Origin: Komagataeibacter melaceti
Lineage (GTDB): Bacteria; Pseudomonadota; Alphaproteobacteria; Acetobacterales; Acetobacteraceae
Assembly: GCF_003403295.1 (NCBI RefSeq)
Contig: NZ_QUWV01000070.1
Location: forward strand, 1 to 64,000
Direction of reading: 5' to 3'
DNA length: 64,000 nucleotides
Position 1 is the stretch's first letter, and each line of letters opens with the position of its first letter. The notes beneath the pieces were generated by a model, which had not been told where the DNA came from, made no database searches, and was given only the letters and a program-made list of their open reading frames with translations. Of the stretch, positions 54,160 through 63,369 are shown piece by piece. The position numbers and the translations under genes were made by a program.

Positions 54160-55499
54160 TTATCGTTTCAAACCGTGTGCCTTCCCCGCGTGAGCGCAGC
54201 CAGCCCGCCGGTGGTCTGGCCGTCGGCTTGAAGGACGCCCTGCGGGAAGGTGAATCACTCTGGTTCGGCTGGTCGGGCAAGCAGGTGCAGCTTCATGGTG
54301 GCGACCCGGTGCCACGGCTGGACCGCGTTGATAACGTGACCTATGCCACCATTGATCTCACGCCCCAGCAGTACGAGGGGTTCTACCAGAATTTTTCCAA
54401 CGGCATCCTGTGGCCGCTGTTTCACTACCGTGTCGGGCTGATGAACTATTCCCGCACGGACTGGGAAACCTATCTTGCGGTCAACGCCATGTTCGCCCGC
54501 ACGCTCCTGCCCCTGCTGCGCCCCGATGATGTGATCTGGGTGCATGATTACCACCTGTTCCCGCTGGGTCAGGCGTTGCGTGACCTTGGCGTGCGGTGCC
54601 GGATCGGTTTCTTCCTGCACATTCCCTTCCCGCCATGGAGCCTCGTGCGCGCGCTGCCGGGGGCGGACCTGCTGCTGGAGGATATGCAGAGCTATGACCT
54701 CGTTGGCGTACAGACCGCCGAGGACGCCGAGAACCTGAATCAGGCGCTGCGGGTGAACGGCCTGCCTGAACGCGGGCAGGCGTTCCCCATCGGGATCGAC
54801 CCCGATGAATTCCGCGCACAGGCGGAAAAAAGCATGAAAGGCCCGGAGGTGGCGCGGCTGGAGGGCAGCCTGCGTGGGGCGAGCCTGGTGCTGGGCGTGG
54901 ACCGGCTGGACTATTCCAAGGGGCTGCCGGAGCGCTTTCGTGGGTATGAGGCGTTTCTGGCGCGTTACCCCGAACATCGTGGCAAGGTAACCTTCCTGCA
55001 GGTCGCCCCCATCTCGCGCGGGAGCGTGGAGGAATACCGCCAGCTCCGCCGCCAGCTTGATGAACTGACCGGCCGGATCAACGGGGCCTATTCCGAATTC
55101 GACTGGACGCCGATCCGCTACATCACCCGCCCGCTCCCGCGGGAGGTGCTGGCCGGGTTCTACCGCCGGTCGGAAGCGGCCCTGATCACTCCGCTGCGCG
55201 ACGGGATGAACCTTGTGGCCAAGGAATATGTGGCAGCGCAGGACCCGGCCAATCCGGGCGTGCTGATCCTGTCGCATTTCGCGGGGGCGGCACCGGAGAT
55301 GGAAGAGGGGATTCTGGTCAATCCCTATGACCCGGACGAGATTGCCGATGCGCTCCACGCCGCCCTGACCATGGGGCTGGCGGAGCGGCGCACACGCTGG
55401 CAGGCGCTGGAGCGTGAGGTCAGCCGCACCACGGCCATAAGCTGGGCGGCCGACTTCATGCGCGCGCTTGAGGCCGCACCCGCCGCCTGCCGGACATAG
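54147..55499 (+). CDS. otsA: trehalose-6-phosphate synthase
   Basis: Makes trehalose 6-phosphate from UDP-glucose and glucose 6-phosphate. The 450-residue GT20 enzyme begins GRLIIVSNRVPSPRE, then has WSGKQVQ, WPLFHYRVGLMNY, VWVHDYHLFPLGQALRDLG-type residues (VIWVHDYHLFPLG), FFLHIPFPPWSLVRALPG, LGVDRLDYSKGLPERFRGYE and ALITPLRDGMNLVAKEYVAA. All catalytic regions are present. It forms a pair with otsB; trehalose protects against osmotic and acid/ethanol stress. dsbB follows after six bases. Confidence 0.95.
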   Translation: MGRLIIVSNRVPSPRERSQPAGGLAVGLKDALREGESLWFGWSGKQVQLHGGDPVPRLDRVDNVTYATIDLTPQQYEGFYQNFSNGILWPLFHYRVGLMNYSRTDWETYLAVNAMFARTLLPLLRPDDVIWVHDYHLFPLGQALRDLGVRCRIGFFLHIPFPPWSLVRALPGADLLLEDMQSYDLVGVQTAEDAENLNQALRVNGLPERGQAFPIGIDPDEFRAQAEKSMKGPEVARLEGSLRGASLVLGVDRLDYSKGLPERFRGYEAFLARYPEHRGKVTFLQVAPISRGSVEEYRQLRRQLDELTGRINGAYSEFDWTPIRYITRPLPREVLAGFYRRSEAALITPLRDGMNLVAKEYVAAQDPANPGVLILSHFAGAAPEMEEGILVNPYDPDEIADALHAALTMGLAERRTRWQALEREVSRTTAISWAADFMRALEAAPAACRT

Positions 55500-55505
55500 T
55501 CTGCC

Positions 55506-56018
55506 ATGCGTGCGCTTGGTCTGCTTATGGTGGTGGCAGGCTGCGCCGCGCTGGGCGTGGCGTGGTGGAGTGAGCATATGCTGGGCATCGTGCCATGCGG
55601 GCTGTGCCTGCTGGAACGCTGGCCCTATCGCATCATGATCGGGCTTGGCCTTGGCATACTGGCGCTGCCCGATGCCATGGGGCGGTTCCTGTCATGGCTG
55701 TGCGTCATCGCCCTGCTGTCGAGCGTGGTGCTGTCGGGCGTGCATGTGGGGGTGGAGCAGGGATGGTGGCGTAGCCCGCTGTCGGAATGTCGGGCGCCCG
55801 TTTTCCATGGCGGCAGCATTTCCGAGCGTCTGGCCGCCATGCCGCGCCACGCGGCCAAGCCGTGCGACGCGGCAACGTATCTGGTACCCGGCCTGCCGCT
55901 ATCCATGGCGGCGATGAACGGACTCTATGCCCTGTTGCTGATCGTGCCTGTGCGCCGGGGGCTGAAGGTCAGGGTCAGGGCAAGGTTCCGCGGCCGCGGC
56001 CAAAAAACAATCCAATGA
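55506..56018 (+). CDS. dsbB: disulfide bond formation protein B (DsbB family)
   Basis: Inner-membrane quinone reductase that reoxidises DsbA. The 170-residue product has four hydrophobic segments, the first periplasmic Cys pair in PCGLCLLERWPYR (about 35-40) and the second pair in SECRAP and KPCDAATYLVPG. The CxxC motif with adjacent Arg and the cluster of aromatic residues match DsbB. It follows otsA by six bases. The last 44 bases overlap a small gene on the other strand. Confidence 0.85.
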   Translation: MRALGLLMVVAGCAALGVAWWSEHMLGIVPCGLCLLERWPYRIMIGLGLGILALPDAMGRFLSWLCVIALLSSVVLSGVHVGVEQGWWRSPLSECRAPVFHGGSISERLAAMPRHAAKPCDAATYLVPGLPLSMAAMNGLYALLLIVPVRRGLKVRVRARFRGRGQKTIQ

Positions 56019-56151
56019 TGAACAGGACGATGAAGACAAAGAAAAGGATCTTGCCGAAATAGGCAAAGGTGTCAGAAATGCCGCCGAAGCCAAAAACCGC
56101 GGCGATCAGGGCCAGGACAAGGAATGTGATGGTCCAGCGTAACAGGTCCAT
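55975..56151 (-). CDS. DUF1328 small membrane protein (YtjA-like)
   Basis: A 58-residue protein with two membrane helices: TITFLVLALIAAVFGFGGIS and KILFFVFIVLFIIGLFFGRG. The tail is short and basic. This is the DUF1328/YtjA pattern, found in many proteobacteria under osmotic or stress control, with unknown function. The stop codon lies inside the antisense end of dsbB (44-base overlap). The gene was found directly in the bases because it is short. Confidence 0.88.
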   Translation of the reverse strand: MDLLRWTITFLVLALIAAVFGFGGISDTFAYFGKILFFVFIVLFIIGLFFGRGRGTLP

Positions 56152-56277
56152 GATCCGGTTCCTTCCGATCGTTGTTGTGACAGGCGCGGGATTGACATCC
56201 GCCCTATAACAATGCGCCAGAAAGCAGCCGGTTCATCGGCGCAGGTGATTTTGGCCAGACCGGGCGGGAGGCAAGGC

Positions 56278-58338
56278 ATGACAGCAGGCAGTGGCACAAC
56301 CGGATTTCATGGGCTGTACCAACACGGATTCGCCCGTGTGGCGGCCTGCACGCTGCCCGTGGCGATGGCCGACCCGATGGAAAACGCCCGGCGCACGCAT
56401 GAGAGCATCCGCGCATGCCATGATGACGGCGCGGTGGTGGCCGTCTTCCCTGAACTCGGGCTGTCCGGCTACGCGATCGAGGACCTGCGCCAGCAGGACG
56501 TGCTGCTTGAGCGGGTGCATGATGCGCTCGGCTGGCTTGCGCGCCAGACGGCGGGCCTGCTGCCGCTGGTGCTGGTGGGCGCGCCGCTGGTGCATGGAAA
56601 TGCGCTGTACAACTGCGCCATCGCCCTGCATGACGGGCGGATACTGGGTGTCATCCCCAAATCCTACCTGCCCAATTACCGCGAGTTCTATGAGGCACGA
56701 CAGTTCACGGCCGGGGCCGGGCTGCGTGGCGCGCATATCGGCATAGGCGGCCAGGACGTGCCCTTCGGCACCGACCTGCTGTTCCATGCCAGTGGTGTTG
56801 CGGGGCTGGTGGTCGCCGCCGAGATCTGTGAGGACATGTGGGTGCCCCAGCCGCCGGGCATAGAGGCGGCACTTGCCGGGGCCACGGTCATTGCCAACCT
56901 TTCCGCCAGCAACATCACGGTTGGCAAGGCGCGCACCCGCACGCTGCTGTGCCAGTCCCATTCGGCACGGTGTATCTGCGCCTATCTGTACGCGGCGGCG
57001 GGGGAAGGCGAATCCACCACCGATGTCGCGTGGGACGGGCAGGCCTCGATTTTTGAAAATGGTGCGACGCTGGCGGAAAGCACGCGTTTTCCCACCGGCC
57101 CGGTATCGGTCATGGCCGATATCGACCTGGACCTGCTGCGTCAGGAACGCCTGCGCATGGGCACCTTCGCCAACAATCGCGCCCATGCTGCAGCACGGGA
57201 ATGGCGCAGCATCCCGTTTCAGGTCACGCCGCCTGCCGCAAATATCGGCCTGCGCCGCGCCATTCCCCGTTTTCCGTTCGTGCCCAGTGACCCGGCGCTG
57301 CTCGATCAGGACTGTTACGAGGCCTTTACCATACAGGTCACGGCGCTGAAGCGGCGGCTGGTGGCGTCGGGGGCAAAAACCATGGTGATCGGGGTATCGG
57401 GGGGGCTGGATTCCACCCATGCCCTGCTGGTCGCCGCGCGCGCGGCGGATGAAAGCGGGCTGGGGCGGCAGGCCGTGCTGGGCTACACCATGCCCGGTTT
57501 CGGCACCAGCAGCGACACCCATGGCAATGCCCATGAACTCATGGCCGCCCTTGGCATACAGGCCCATGAAATTGACATACGCCCTACCGCCCGGCTGATG
57601 CTGGAGCAGATGGGCCACCCCTTCGGCCGGGGGGAGGCGGTGTATGATGTCACGTTTGAAAACGTGCAGGCGGGCCTGCGCACCGATTACCTGTTCCGCC
57701 TGGCCAACCAGTCCGGCGGGATCGTGATTGGCACGGGCGACCTGTCCGAACTGGCGCTGGGGTGGTGCACCTATGGCGTGGGTGACCAGATGGCGCATTA
57801 CAATGTCAATTCCGGCCTCCCCAAAACCCTGATCCAGCACCTGATCCGCTGGGTCATGGCCAACGGGCAGGAAAAGGCGCGGACCTGCACGGTGCTGGAG
57901 GCGATCCTTGCCACCGAAATCTCGCCCGAACTGGTGCCTGCCACGGCAGGGCAGGAAGTGCAGAGTACCGAGGCCATGATCGGCCCCTATGCCCTGCAAG
58001 ATTTTACCCTGTTCCATGTGCTGCGCTACGGCTTCCGCCCGTCAAAGATCGCGTTCATGGCGCTGCATGCATGGGGTGATGCGCAGCGCGGGCAGTGGCC
58101 GCCGGGTTTCCCGCAGCAGGGCAGGCGGGCTTATACGCTGGGTGAGATCCGTCACTGGCTGGCGGTCTTCCTCCGGCGGTTTTTCGGGTTCAGCCAGTTC
58201 AAGCGCTCCGCCATGCCCAACGGGCCGAAGGTCGTGGCGGGTGGCGCGCTGTCACCGCGTGGCGACTGGCGCGCGCCGTCGGATGGAAATGCACGTATCT
58301 GGCTGGAAGAACTCGAAATGCGTGTGCCCCTGAACTGA
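56278..58338 (+). CDS. nadE: glutamine-dependent NAD+ synthetase
   Basis: Final step of NAD synthesis, using glutamine as ammonia donor. The 686-residue protein has an N-terminal nitrilase domain with catalytic triad Glu59 (FPELGLSGY), Lys129 (GVIPKSYLPNYREF) and Cys185 (AEICEDMWVP), then the synthetase domain with GVSGGLDSTHALLVAARAAD, GTGDLSELALGWCTYGVGDQ and SQFKRSAMPNGPKV. The ATG at 56278 has GGGAGG just before it, and the in-frame start at 56212 is rejected. Length is normal for the fused bacterial form. Confidence 0.95.
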   Translation: MTAGSGTTGFHGLYQHGFARVAACTLPVAMADPMENARRTHESIRACHDDGAVVAVFPELGLSGYAIEDLRQQDVLLERVHDALGWLARQTAGLLPLVLVGAPLVHGNALYNCAIALHDGRILGVIPKSYLPNYREFYEARQFTAGAGLRGAHIGIGGQDVPFGTDLLFHASGVAGLVVAAEICEDMWVPQPPGIEAALAGATVIANLSASNITVGKARTRTLLCQSHSARCICAYLYAAAGEGESTTDVAWDGQASIFENGATLAESTRFPTGPVSVMADIDLDLLRQERLRMGTFANNRAHAAAREWRSIPFQVTPPAANIGLRRAIPRFPFVPSDPALLDQDCYEAFTIQVTALKRRLVASGAKTMVIGVSGGLDSTHALLVAARAADESGLGRQAVLGYTMPGFGTSSDTHGNAHELMAALGIQAHEIDIRPTARLMLEQMGHPFGRGEAVYDVTFENVQAGLRTDYLFRLANQSGGIVIGTGDLSELALGWCTYGVGDQMAHYNVNSGLPKTLIQHLIRWVMANGQEKARTCTVLEAILATEISPELVPATAGQEVQSTEAMIGPYALQDFTLFHVLRYGFRPSKIAFMALHAWGDAQRGQWPPGFPQQGRRAYTLGEIRHWLAVFLRRFFGFSQFKRSAMPNGPKVVAGGALSPRGDWRAPSDGNARIWLEELEMRVPLN

Positions 58339-58479
58339 TTCCGACTTTTTTAATAAATACAGTACAAAATCGGTCCTGAATGATGCTTCTTCCGGTTTCC
58401 CACAGGGAACGGATGGCGGGTCATCGGTGGCACGGTCGTACGGATATGGCCTGCTTCCGTAGGAAAAGGAACGGAATGT

Positions 58480-59916
58480 ATGGGGTACGTGACCGTAACC
58501 GGGGCCACCGGGCTTACGCTGGGCATTAACCAGGACAGCAGCCAGATCATACAGGGTCTGCAGCAGGCCGGTGAGCAGGCTGCCCTGCAGGTGCTTTCCA
58601 ACGTCATGGACGTAAGCGACGCCAGCATGCGGGTCGATGCGGTATCCGTGGCGGGGGGCGTGACATCCGATGCGGAAGCCGCCCGTGTTGCTGGTGTGGC
58701 AATGATTGATGGCGCCCTGCGCACGGCTGCTGGCGCGGATGGGGTGCAGGAGATCACGGGTGGCGGGACTTTCACCACGCAGGGCGGCGTATCGGCCATT
58801 GATATCGGCAGTACTACGTCAACGCCGCTGAACCAGGGCATCTCGCTCAATGGCGGGGACAGGGCCGTCAATATTATGGATGGCAACCTTGGCACGGTGG
58901 AGTTCAATGCCGGTTCGGGCGATGTGAATTATTATGCCGCTGGCGGCAACACGGTTTTTGTCAGTGGTACGGGAAATGACCTCGTCCACACCATGGGCGG
59001 GTCGGACACGGTTTACGGTTATGCGGGCACGCCCACGGTCAGCGGGGACTGGACCACGCCCGGCGCCACGGCATCCGCCTTCAATGGTGGTGGTTCGTCC
59101 ATAGAGGTCATTGATGGTGTTGTGGTCAGCAATGAGAGTAACGACACCATAACAACCTATGACGATGGTGGTTTTTTTGAAGGTGAATACACAAAGCAGA
59201 CCATAAATACGGTACAGGGTGGCCAGAACGATGTCATTTCCGGCCATGGCAGGCTGAGTGTGGATTCGGTCAGTGACAGTTCCATCACGGCCGATGGCGC
59301 GCTGTCCGTAAGTGGTGGCAGCAACGATACGATTTCCGCCAGCATGTCCACGCAGGTTGACGGGCTGGACAGCAGCGTCATTCAGGTCAGCGTGCCCGGC
59401 ACACTTACATTCATTGGCGGCAGTAACGGTGTGTCCGATACAGTCAGCGGCACCAACGCCACCATATTCGGCACCGCCGGGCTGGACCTTGCGGCGCATG
59501 GCAGCGGTAGCATGACCTTCCATGCGGGTAGCGGCAATGAAACCCTTGATGGTGGCCTGTCAGGCGGCACGCTGCGGCTGATCGCCGGTAGCGGCAATGA
59601 TACGCTGATCGGCGGGAACGGTCAGGCCATGCTTCAGGCCGGATCGGGCAATGACGTGCTTACGGCGGGGCATGCCGGCACGGAATTCGATTTTATCAAG
59701 GGGCAGGCGGGCGGCACCGACATCATTCAGGATTTTGCCGGTGCGTCCGGCAATGTCATAAAACTGTCCGGTTACGATACGACTCCGGCATCCATCCAGT
59801 CCATGCTCGACCACGCCACCATTGCGGGTGGCAGCACGACCATCAGCCTTGAGGACAGCACGCGGCTTACCTTTGTTGGCGTGACGGACCTGAAGGCCCA
59901 GAATTTCAAGGTCTGA
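58480..59916 (+). CDS. cysteine-free RTX-like repeat protein, possible type I secretion substrate
   Basis: A 478-residue acidic protein without Cys and without an N-terminal signal peptide. The C-terminal part contains RTX-like calcium-binding nonapeptide repeats: GSGNETLDGG (350), GSGNDTLIGG (370) and AGSGNDVLTAG (387), with FIKGQAGGTDIIQDFAGASG after them and a final LTFVGVTDLKAQNFKV like the tails of type I secretion substrates. The middle (100-340) is rich in Gly, Ser, Thr and Asp, like a beta-solenoid. AGGAAAAGGA precedes the ATG by nine bases. No type I exporter gene lies in the window. It may be a surface or biofilm matrix protein. Confidence 0.75.
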   Translation: MGYVTVTGATGLTLGINQDSSQIIQGLQQAGEQAALQVLSNVMDVSDASMRVDAVSVAGGVTSDAEAARVAGVAMIDGALRTAAGADGVQEITGGGTFTTQGGVSAIDIGSTTSTPLNQGISLNGGDRAVNIMDGNLGTVEFNAGSGDVNYYAAGGNTVFVSGTGNDLVHTMGGSDTVYGYAGTPTVSGDWTTPGATASAFNGGGSSIEVIDGVVVSNESNDTITTYDDGGFFEGEYTKQTINTVQGGQNDVISGHGRLSVDSVSDSSITADGALSVSGGSNDTISASMSTQVDGLDSSVIQVSVPGTLTFIGGSNGVSDTVSGTNATIFGTAGLDLAAHGSGSMTFHAGSGNETLDGGLSGGTLRLIAGSGNDTLIGGNGQAMLQAGSGNDVLTAGHAGTEFDFIKGQAGGTDIIQDFAGASGNVIKLSGYDTTPASIQSMLDHATIAGGSTTISLEDSTRLTFVGVTDLKAQNFKV

Positions 59917-60009
59917 CCGGGGAATATTGTCTCCCGGTGTCATGATTTTCCGTTGAATAACGATACGGAAACGATATAAATTACCCATTACCTGACACGG
60001 TGCCAGTGT

Positions 60010-60033
60010 ATTCCTTCCTTTTATGGAAGGAAT
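60010..60033 (+). terminator. hairpin after the RTX-like gene
   Basis: ATTCCTTCC (60010-60018) and GGAAGGAAT (60025-60033) form a perfect 9-bp stem around TTTTAT. It lies 94 bases after the RTX-like stop. No T tract follows, so its role is uncertain. The surrounding gap to the HU gene (59917-60215) holds no frame; the HU promoter must lie in it. Confidence 0.4.
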
Positions 60034-60215
60034 CCGCTTCTTGCTGATCAGATCAATATGAATTTACATGTGATAACAAAAAATTGCTGGCCTAACATCC
60101 CCCGGCAGGTTACAAGCCGCGACCGTCCAGCCGGGTGGATGATGATGGTCCCGACCGAGACGGGATCAGGTCAGGACAGAATTCATTTTTAGCCAGAGAG
60201 GAGCAGGCTGTTCCG

Positions 60216-60485
60216 ATGAGCAAGGCCTTTATTGCCGCTGTCATACAGGATTCAATCGATTGCACGGGCGTTGCGGCCAATCAGGCAGCGTCTGACCTGA
60301 TTGCGGCGATTGTCAAGGAACTCAAGCGCGAGGGTGGCTTCACCCTGCCGTCATTCGGAACATTCACTGTCAAGAAAACCAAGGCCCGCAAGGCGCTTAA
60401 CCCCCGCACGGGTGAGCCGGTCAAGGTCAAGGCGGGCAAGACCGTACGCTTCAAGGCCAGCCCGAACCTGAAAAAAGCCGTCTGA
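60216..60485 (+). CDS. HU-family DNA-binding protein
   Basis: A histone-like nucleoid protein of 89 residues. It begins MSKAFIAAVIQDSIDCTGVA, has the helix pair and GGFTLPSFGTFTVKKTKARK, with GEPVKVKAGKTVRFKASPNL at the end, a normal HU layout. HU bends DNA without sequence preference. The ATG at 60216 is preceded by GAGAGGAGCAGG; the in-frame start at 60135 is rejected. The stop is followed by a hairpin and then by the convergent lut operon. Confidence 0.93.
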   Translation: MSKAFIAAVIQDSIDCTGVAANQAASDLIAAIVKELKREGGFTLPSFGTFTVKKTKARKALNPRTGEPVKVKAGKTVRFKASPNLKKAV

Positions 60486-60496
60486 TAAAGGCGGCT

Positions 60497-60522
60497 CTGC
60501 CATTTCGGTCAAGAAATGGCAG
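60497..60522. terminator. hairpin between HU and lutC
   Basis: CTGCCATTTC (60497-60506) and GAAATGGCAG (60513-60522) form a perfect 10-bp stem around a 6-base loop, centred between convergent genes. No T tract is present on either side. Confidence 0.5.
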
Positions 60523-60532
60523 GCCGTCCCGA

Positions 60533-61117
60533 TCAGGTAAACCAGACGGAAAGTGAGCGCACGCCCTGTGCGCCACGGATCAGCACGCCCTGAATATCCG
60601 CCGTGGCGGAGGGGCCGCTCATCAGCACGCCATAACGCGCGGACTTGAATTCCGGGCGCGTCTGGTAGGTGGTGTGCATGTTGGCAGTCAGTTCCCCGGT
60701 CGAGAGCAGCACCACGATATGCTGCGCCAGATGCGCAAAGGAATTGATGGGAAGCTGGGCTTCGCTCAGGAAGATCGATCCCATTTCCGCAATGCCGAAC
60801 GCCGCGCGCACCACGGCCACATCCACCGTCGCGGCGTCCTGCGGGGTCTTGATGCGCTCCACCGGCAGTGTGCCCTTGGCTTCGGGCACGTTGGAGCAGA
60901 TGACCTTTGCATCCGGGTGGCGGCGCAGGATCGCCTGGTCCAGTGTTTCGCCCTCCACCGGCTCCAGCACGTCACCGCCCAGTATTTTCAGGTTGGTGAT
61001 GAAGCGCTCCCGGCTTGCATCCAGATCCCCCAGTGTCGCGACGGGGGGCAGGGGGTGGTTCTGCGGTGTGGGGCGGTTGGCCCGCAGGGCCTGCAGTATG
61101 GTGTCGCGTGCGCTCAT
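60533..61117 (-). CDS. lutC: lactate utilisation protein C
   Basis: Third subunit of the LutABC L-lactate dehydrogenase complex. The 194-residue protein has an N-terminal helix MSARDTILQALRANRP, VDVAVVRAAFGIAEMGSIFL, a central HIVVLLSTGELTANMHTTYQ and the C-terminal SGPSATADIQGVLIRGAQG, all LutC/YkgG-like. An ATG overlap with the lutB stop (61114-61117) supports the start, and AGAGCGG precedes it. The extension to 61222 is rejected because it overlaps lutB. Confidence 0.88.
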   Translation of the reverse strand: MSARDTILQALRANRPTPQNHPLPPVATLGDLDASRERFITNLKILGGDVLEPVEGETLDQAILRRHPDAKVICSNVPEAKGTLPVERIKTPQDAATVDVAVVRAAFGIAEMGSIFLSEAQLPINSFAHLAQHIVVLLSTGELTANMHTTYQTRPEFKSARYGVLMSGPSATADIQGVLIRGAQGVRSLSVWFT

Positions 61118-62523
61118 TTTCCGCTCTCCGGTGCGGTGGCCGCGGGTGTGGCGCGGTTCTTCTTGTACCAGTCGTGAAATGTCTGTTTGATCGGGTGCGG
61201 CAGTTCGCGGTGCTTGCCCCACGGGTTCAGCCAGTTGTACAGCGCAAAGCGCGGCAGGCTTTCAAGCGACGTTTCGGTCGCGCGCAGTGCGGCGCGGTAC
61301 ATCTTGGGCTGGCCCATGAGCTTGCCCGCCATGTACATGATCTCACGCTTTACAAACGGTATTTCACGGTGCTGCACCAGCACGCGCCGCCATTTGTACA
61401 GCTGTTCATGAATGTCGATCTTGACCGGGCAGACATTGGTGCAGCTTCCGTTCAGTGTCGAGGCGAAGGGAAGCGTGCTGTATTTGCGTTCATTGAAGGT
61501 GGGATCAATGATCGCCCCGATCGGCCCGGAATAGACCGCGCCATAGGACAGCCCGCCCGAGCGGCGGTACACCGGGCAGGTGTTCATGCACGCGCCACAG
61601 CGGATGCATTTGAGCGATGTCCAGAAATCATCCATGCCCAGACGGTGCGAGCGGCCGTTATCCACCAGCACCACATGCATTTCGCCCCCATCCTGCGGGC
61701 CACGGAAATGGGTGGTGTACTGCGTGATGGGCGAACCCAGCGCGCTGCGTGACAGCAGGCGGATGAACACGCCCAGATCGGCCATGCGCGGCACCAGGCG
61801 TTCGATGCCGATGGTGGCGATATGCAGGTTGGGCACCGTCGCACTCAGGTCGGCATTGCCTTCATTGGTGCAGACCACGAACGTGCCGGTTTCCGCCACC
61901 ACGAAGTTGCCGCCGGTCATGCCCGCATCGGCATGCAGGATCACGGGCCGCGCCGCCTGGCGCTGGGCTTCGGCCAGCAGGTGCGGGTCACGGATGTTGG
62001 GGTCGGTGTGGTAATCCTTGGCGAAGATCTTGGCCACGTCCGATGTCAGCTTGTGAACGGCGGGCACCACGATGTGGCTGGGCAACTGGTCATCAAGCTG
62101 CTGGATGCGTTCACCCAGGTCGGTTTCGGTTACGGTGACACCCTGTTTTTCAAGATAGGGCCGCATGTCACATTCTTCCGTGACCATGGACTTGCTCTTG
62201 ATCAGGCTGCGTGCGCCATGTGCCTTCAGGATGTCGCCCACGATGCGGTTGTGTTCCGCCCCGTCACGCGCCCAGTGTACATGGATGCCGTTTTTCTTCG
62301 CGTTCTCCTCGAACTGCTCAAGATATTCCGGCAGTTGTGCGAGGGTGTGTTCCTTGATGCGCGACGCTTCCTCACGCAGTTCCTGCCATTCGGGCAGCAT
62401 GTGCATCTGGGCGTCGCGCTTCTGGCGCATGTCCCACAGGCGTTCGTCATGGAACTTGAGGTGGGGGGCGTCTTCCAGAAAATGCTCGGCCGCCCGGGCA
62501 TGGTTGACGGGTCTGTTGCTCAT
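61114..62523 (-). CDS. lutB: lactate utilisation iron-sulfur protein B
   Basis: Central iron-sulfur subunit of the LutABC complex, 469 residues. It has a LUD-domain N-terminal half and two 4Fe-4S motifs: CIRCGACMNTCPVYRR and GSCTNVCPVKIDIHEQL, with both Cys sets complete. The start overlaps the lutA stop and its stop overlaps the lutC start by four bases each, so all three are coupled. Electrons from L-lactate are passed to the respiratory chain in this family (Bacillus, Shewanella). Confidence 0.92.
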   Translation of the reverse strand: MSNRPVNHARAAEHFLEDAPHLKFHDERLWDMRQKRDAQMHMLPEWQELREEASRIKEHTLAQLPEYLEQFEENAKKNGIHVHWARDGAEHNRIVGDILKAHGARSLIKSKSMVTEECDMRPYLEKQGVTVTETDLGERIQQLDDQLPSHIVVPAVHKLTSDVAKIFAKDYHTDPNIRDPHLLAEAQRQAARPVILHADAGMTGGNFVVAETGTFVVCTNEGNADLSATVPNLHIATIGIERLVPRMADLGVFIRLLSRSALGSPITQYTTHFRGPQDGGEMHVVLVDNGRSHRLGMDDFWTSLKCIRCGACMNTCPVYRRSGGLSYGAVYSGPIGAIIDPTFNERKYSTLPFASTLNGSCTNVCPVKIDIHEQLYKWRRVLVQHREIPFVKREIMYMAGKLMGQPKMYRAALRATETSLESLPRFALYNWLNPWGKHRELPHPIKQTFHDWYKKNRATPAATAPESGK

Positions 62524-63263
62524 TGTGCTGCTCCGTTAAGGATCTGCGCAATATGGATGAAGCGGATGGGCACGCCTGCGCGTTCCGCGCAGCCCTGCTG
62601 GTGCATCATGCATGACGAGTCAGCCGAGACGATATATTCCGCCCCCGCATCGTGGTGGTCACGCACCTTGTCCACCCCCATGCGGGCGGAGATCGCTTCT
62701 TCCGTGACCGAGAAGGTGCCGCCAAAACCACAGCATTCATCAGGCCGCTTGGGGGTTACGAAGCGGATGCCCTTCACCTTTTTCAGCAGGTCCATCGGCT
62801 TGGAGAACGGCTTTTCCCCCAGTTCCGACATGCTGGCCGTGCGCAGGGCGCGCAGGGTGCCGCAACTGTTGTGCAGGCCGACGGTGTGGTTGAACTCCGC
62901 CCACGGAAAGGCCTCGACCTTCAGGATGTCGTGCAGGAACTCGACCAGTTCAAAGGTGTTTTCACGCACATGGCGGACTTCATCGGTCTGCGGGATCGCA
63001 TCGAAATTATCGCGCACATGATGCGTGCAACTGCCGGAGGGCATGACGATCTTGTCGAATCGCGCGAAGTTGCGCACGAACAGTGCTTCCGCCGCGGCGG
63101 CGTCCGAATTGCAGCCGGAATTGCCCATTGGCTGCCCGCAGCAGGTCTGGTCCAGCGGATATTCGACATCCTGTCCCAGTTTCTCCAGCAGTTCCAGCGT
63201 GGCGATACCAGCCTCGGGGTAGAACGCGTCGATATAACACGGAATGAACAGGCCAATTTTCAT
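62520..63263 (-). CDS. lutA: lactate utilisation protein A
   Basis: LutA-type Fe-S protein of 247 residues with the CCG domains common to GlpC/HdrB relatives. It opens MKIGLFIPCYIDAFYPEAGI, then DQTCCGQPMGNSGCN (first CCG), and has DECCGFGGTFSV and SCMMHQQGC later. The in-frame start at 63314 lacks similarity, so 63263 is chosen although the ribosome site is poor. It is the first gene of lutABC, divergent from the LysR-family gene. Confidence 0.9.
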   Translation of the reverse strand: MKIGLFIPCYIDAFYPEAGIATLELLEKLGQDVEYPLDQTCCGQPMGNSGCNSDAAAAEALFVRNFARFDKIVMPSGSCTHHVRDNFDAIPQTDEVRHVRENTFELVEFLHDILKVEAFPWAEFNHTVGLHNSCGTLRALRTASMSELGEKPFSKPMDLLKKVKGIRFVTPKRPDECCGFGGTFSVTEEAISARMGVDKVRDHHDAGAEYIVSADSSCMMHQQGCAERAGVPIRFIHIAQILNGAAQ

Positions 63264-63369
63264 CAGGGGACACCCATACTCAGCACGATTGGCGCGAAAC
63301 GTGGCGCATGGCACGTTATTTCGTCAAATATATATTGAAGGTGATTTCCATATATAATTTATATGAAAG
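63264..63369. promoter_or_regulatory. intergenic control region between lutA and lysR-like gene
   Basis: The 106-base divergent gap becomes AT-rich toward the LysR gene, with an imperfect dyad of TATATAT near 63330 and ATATATA near 63350, about 20 bases apart. LysR regulators often bind such dyads in the shared promoter region. The arrangement suggests that the adjacent LysR protein controls lutABC and itself. Confidence 0.45.
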
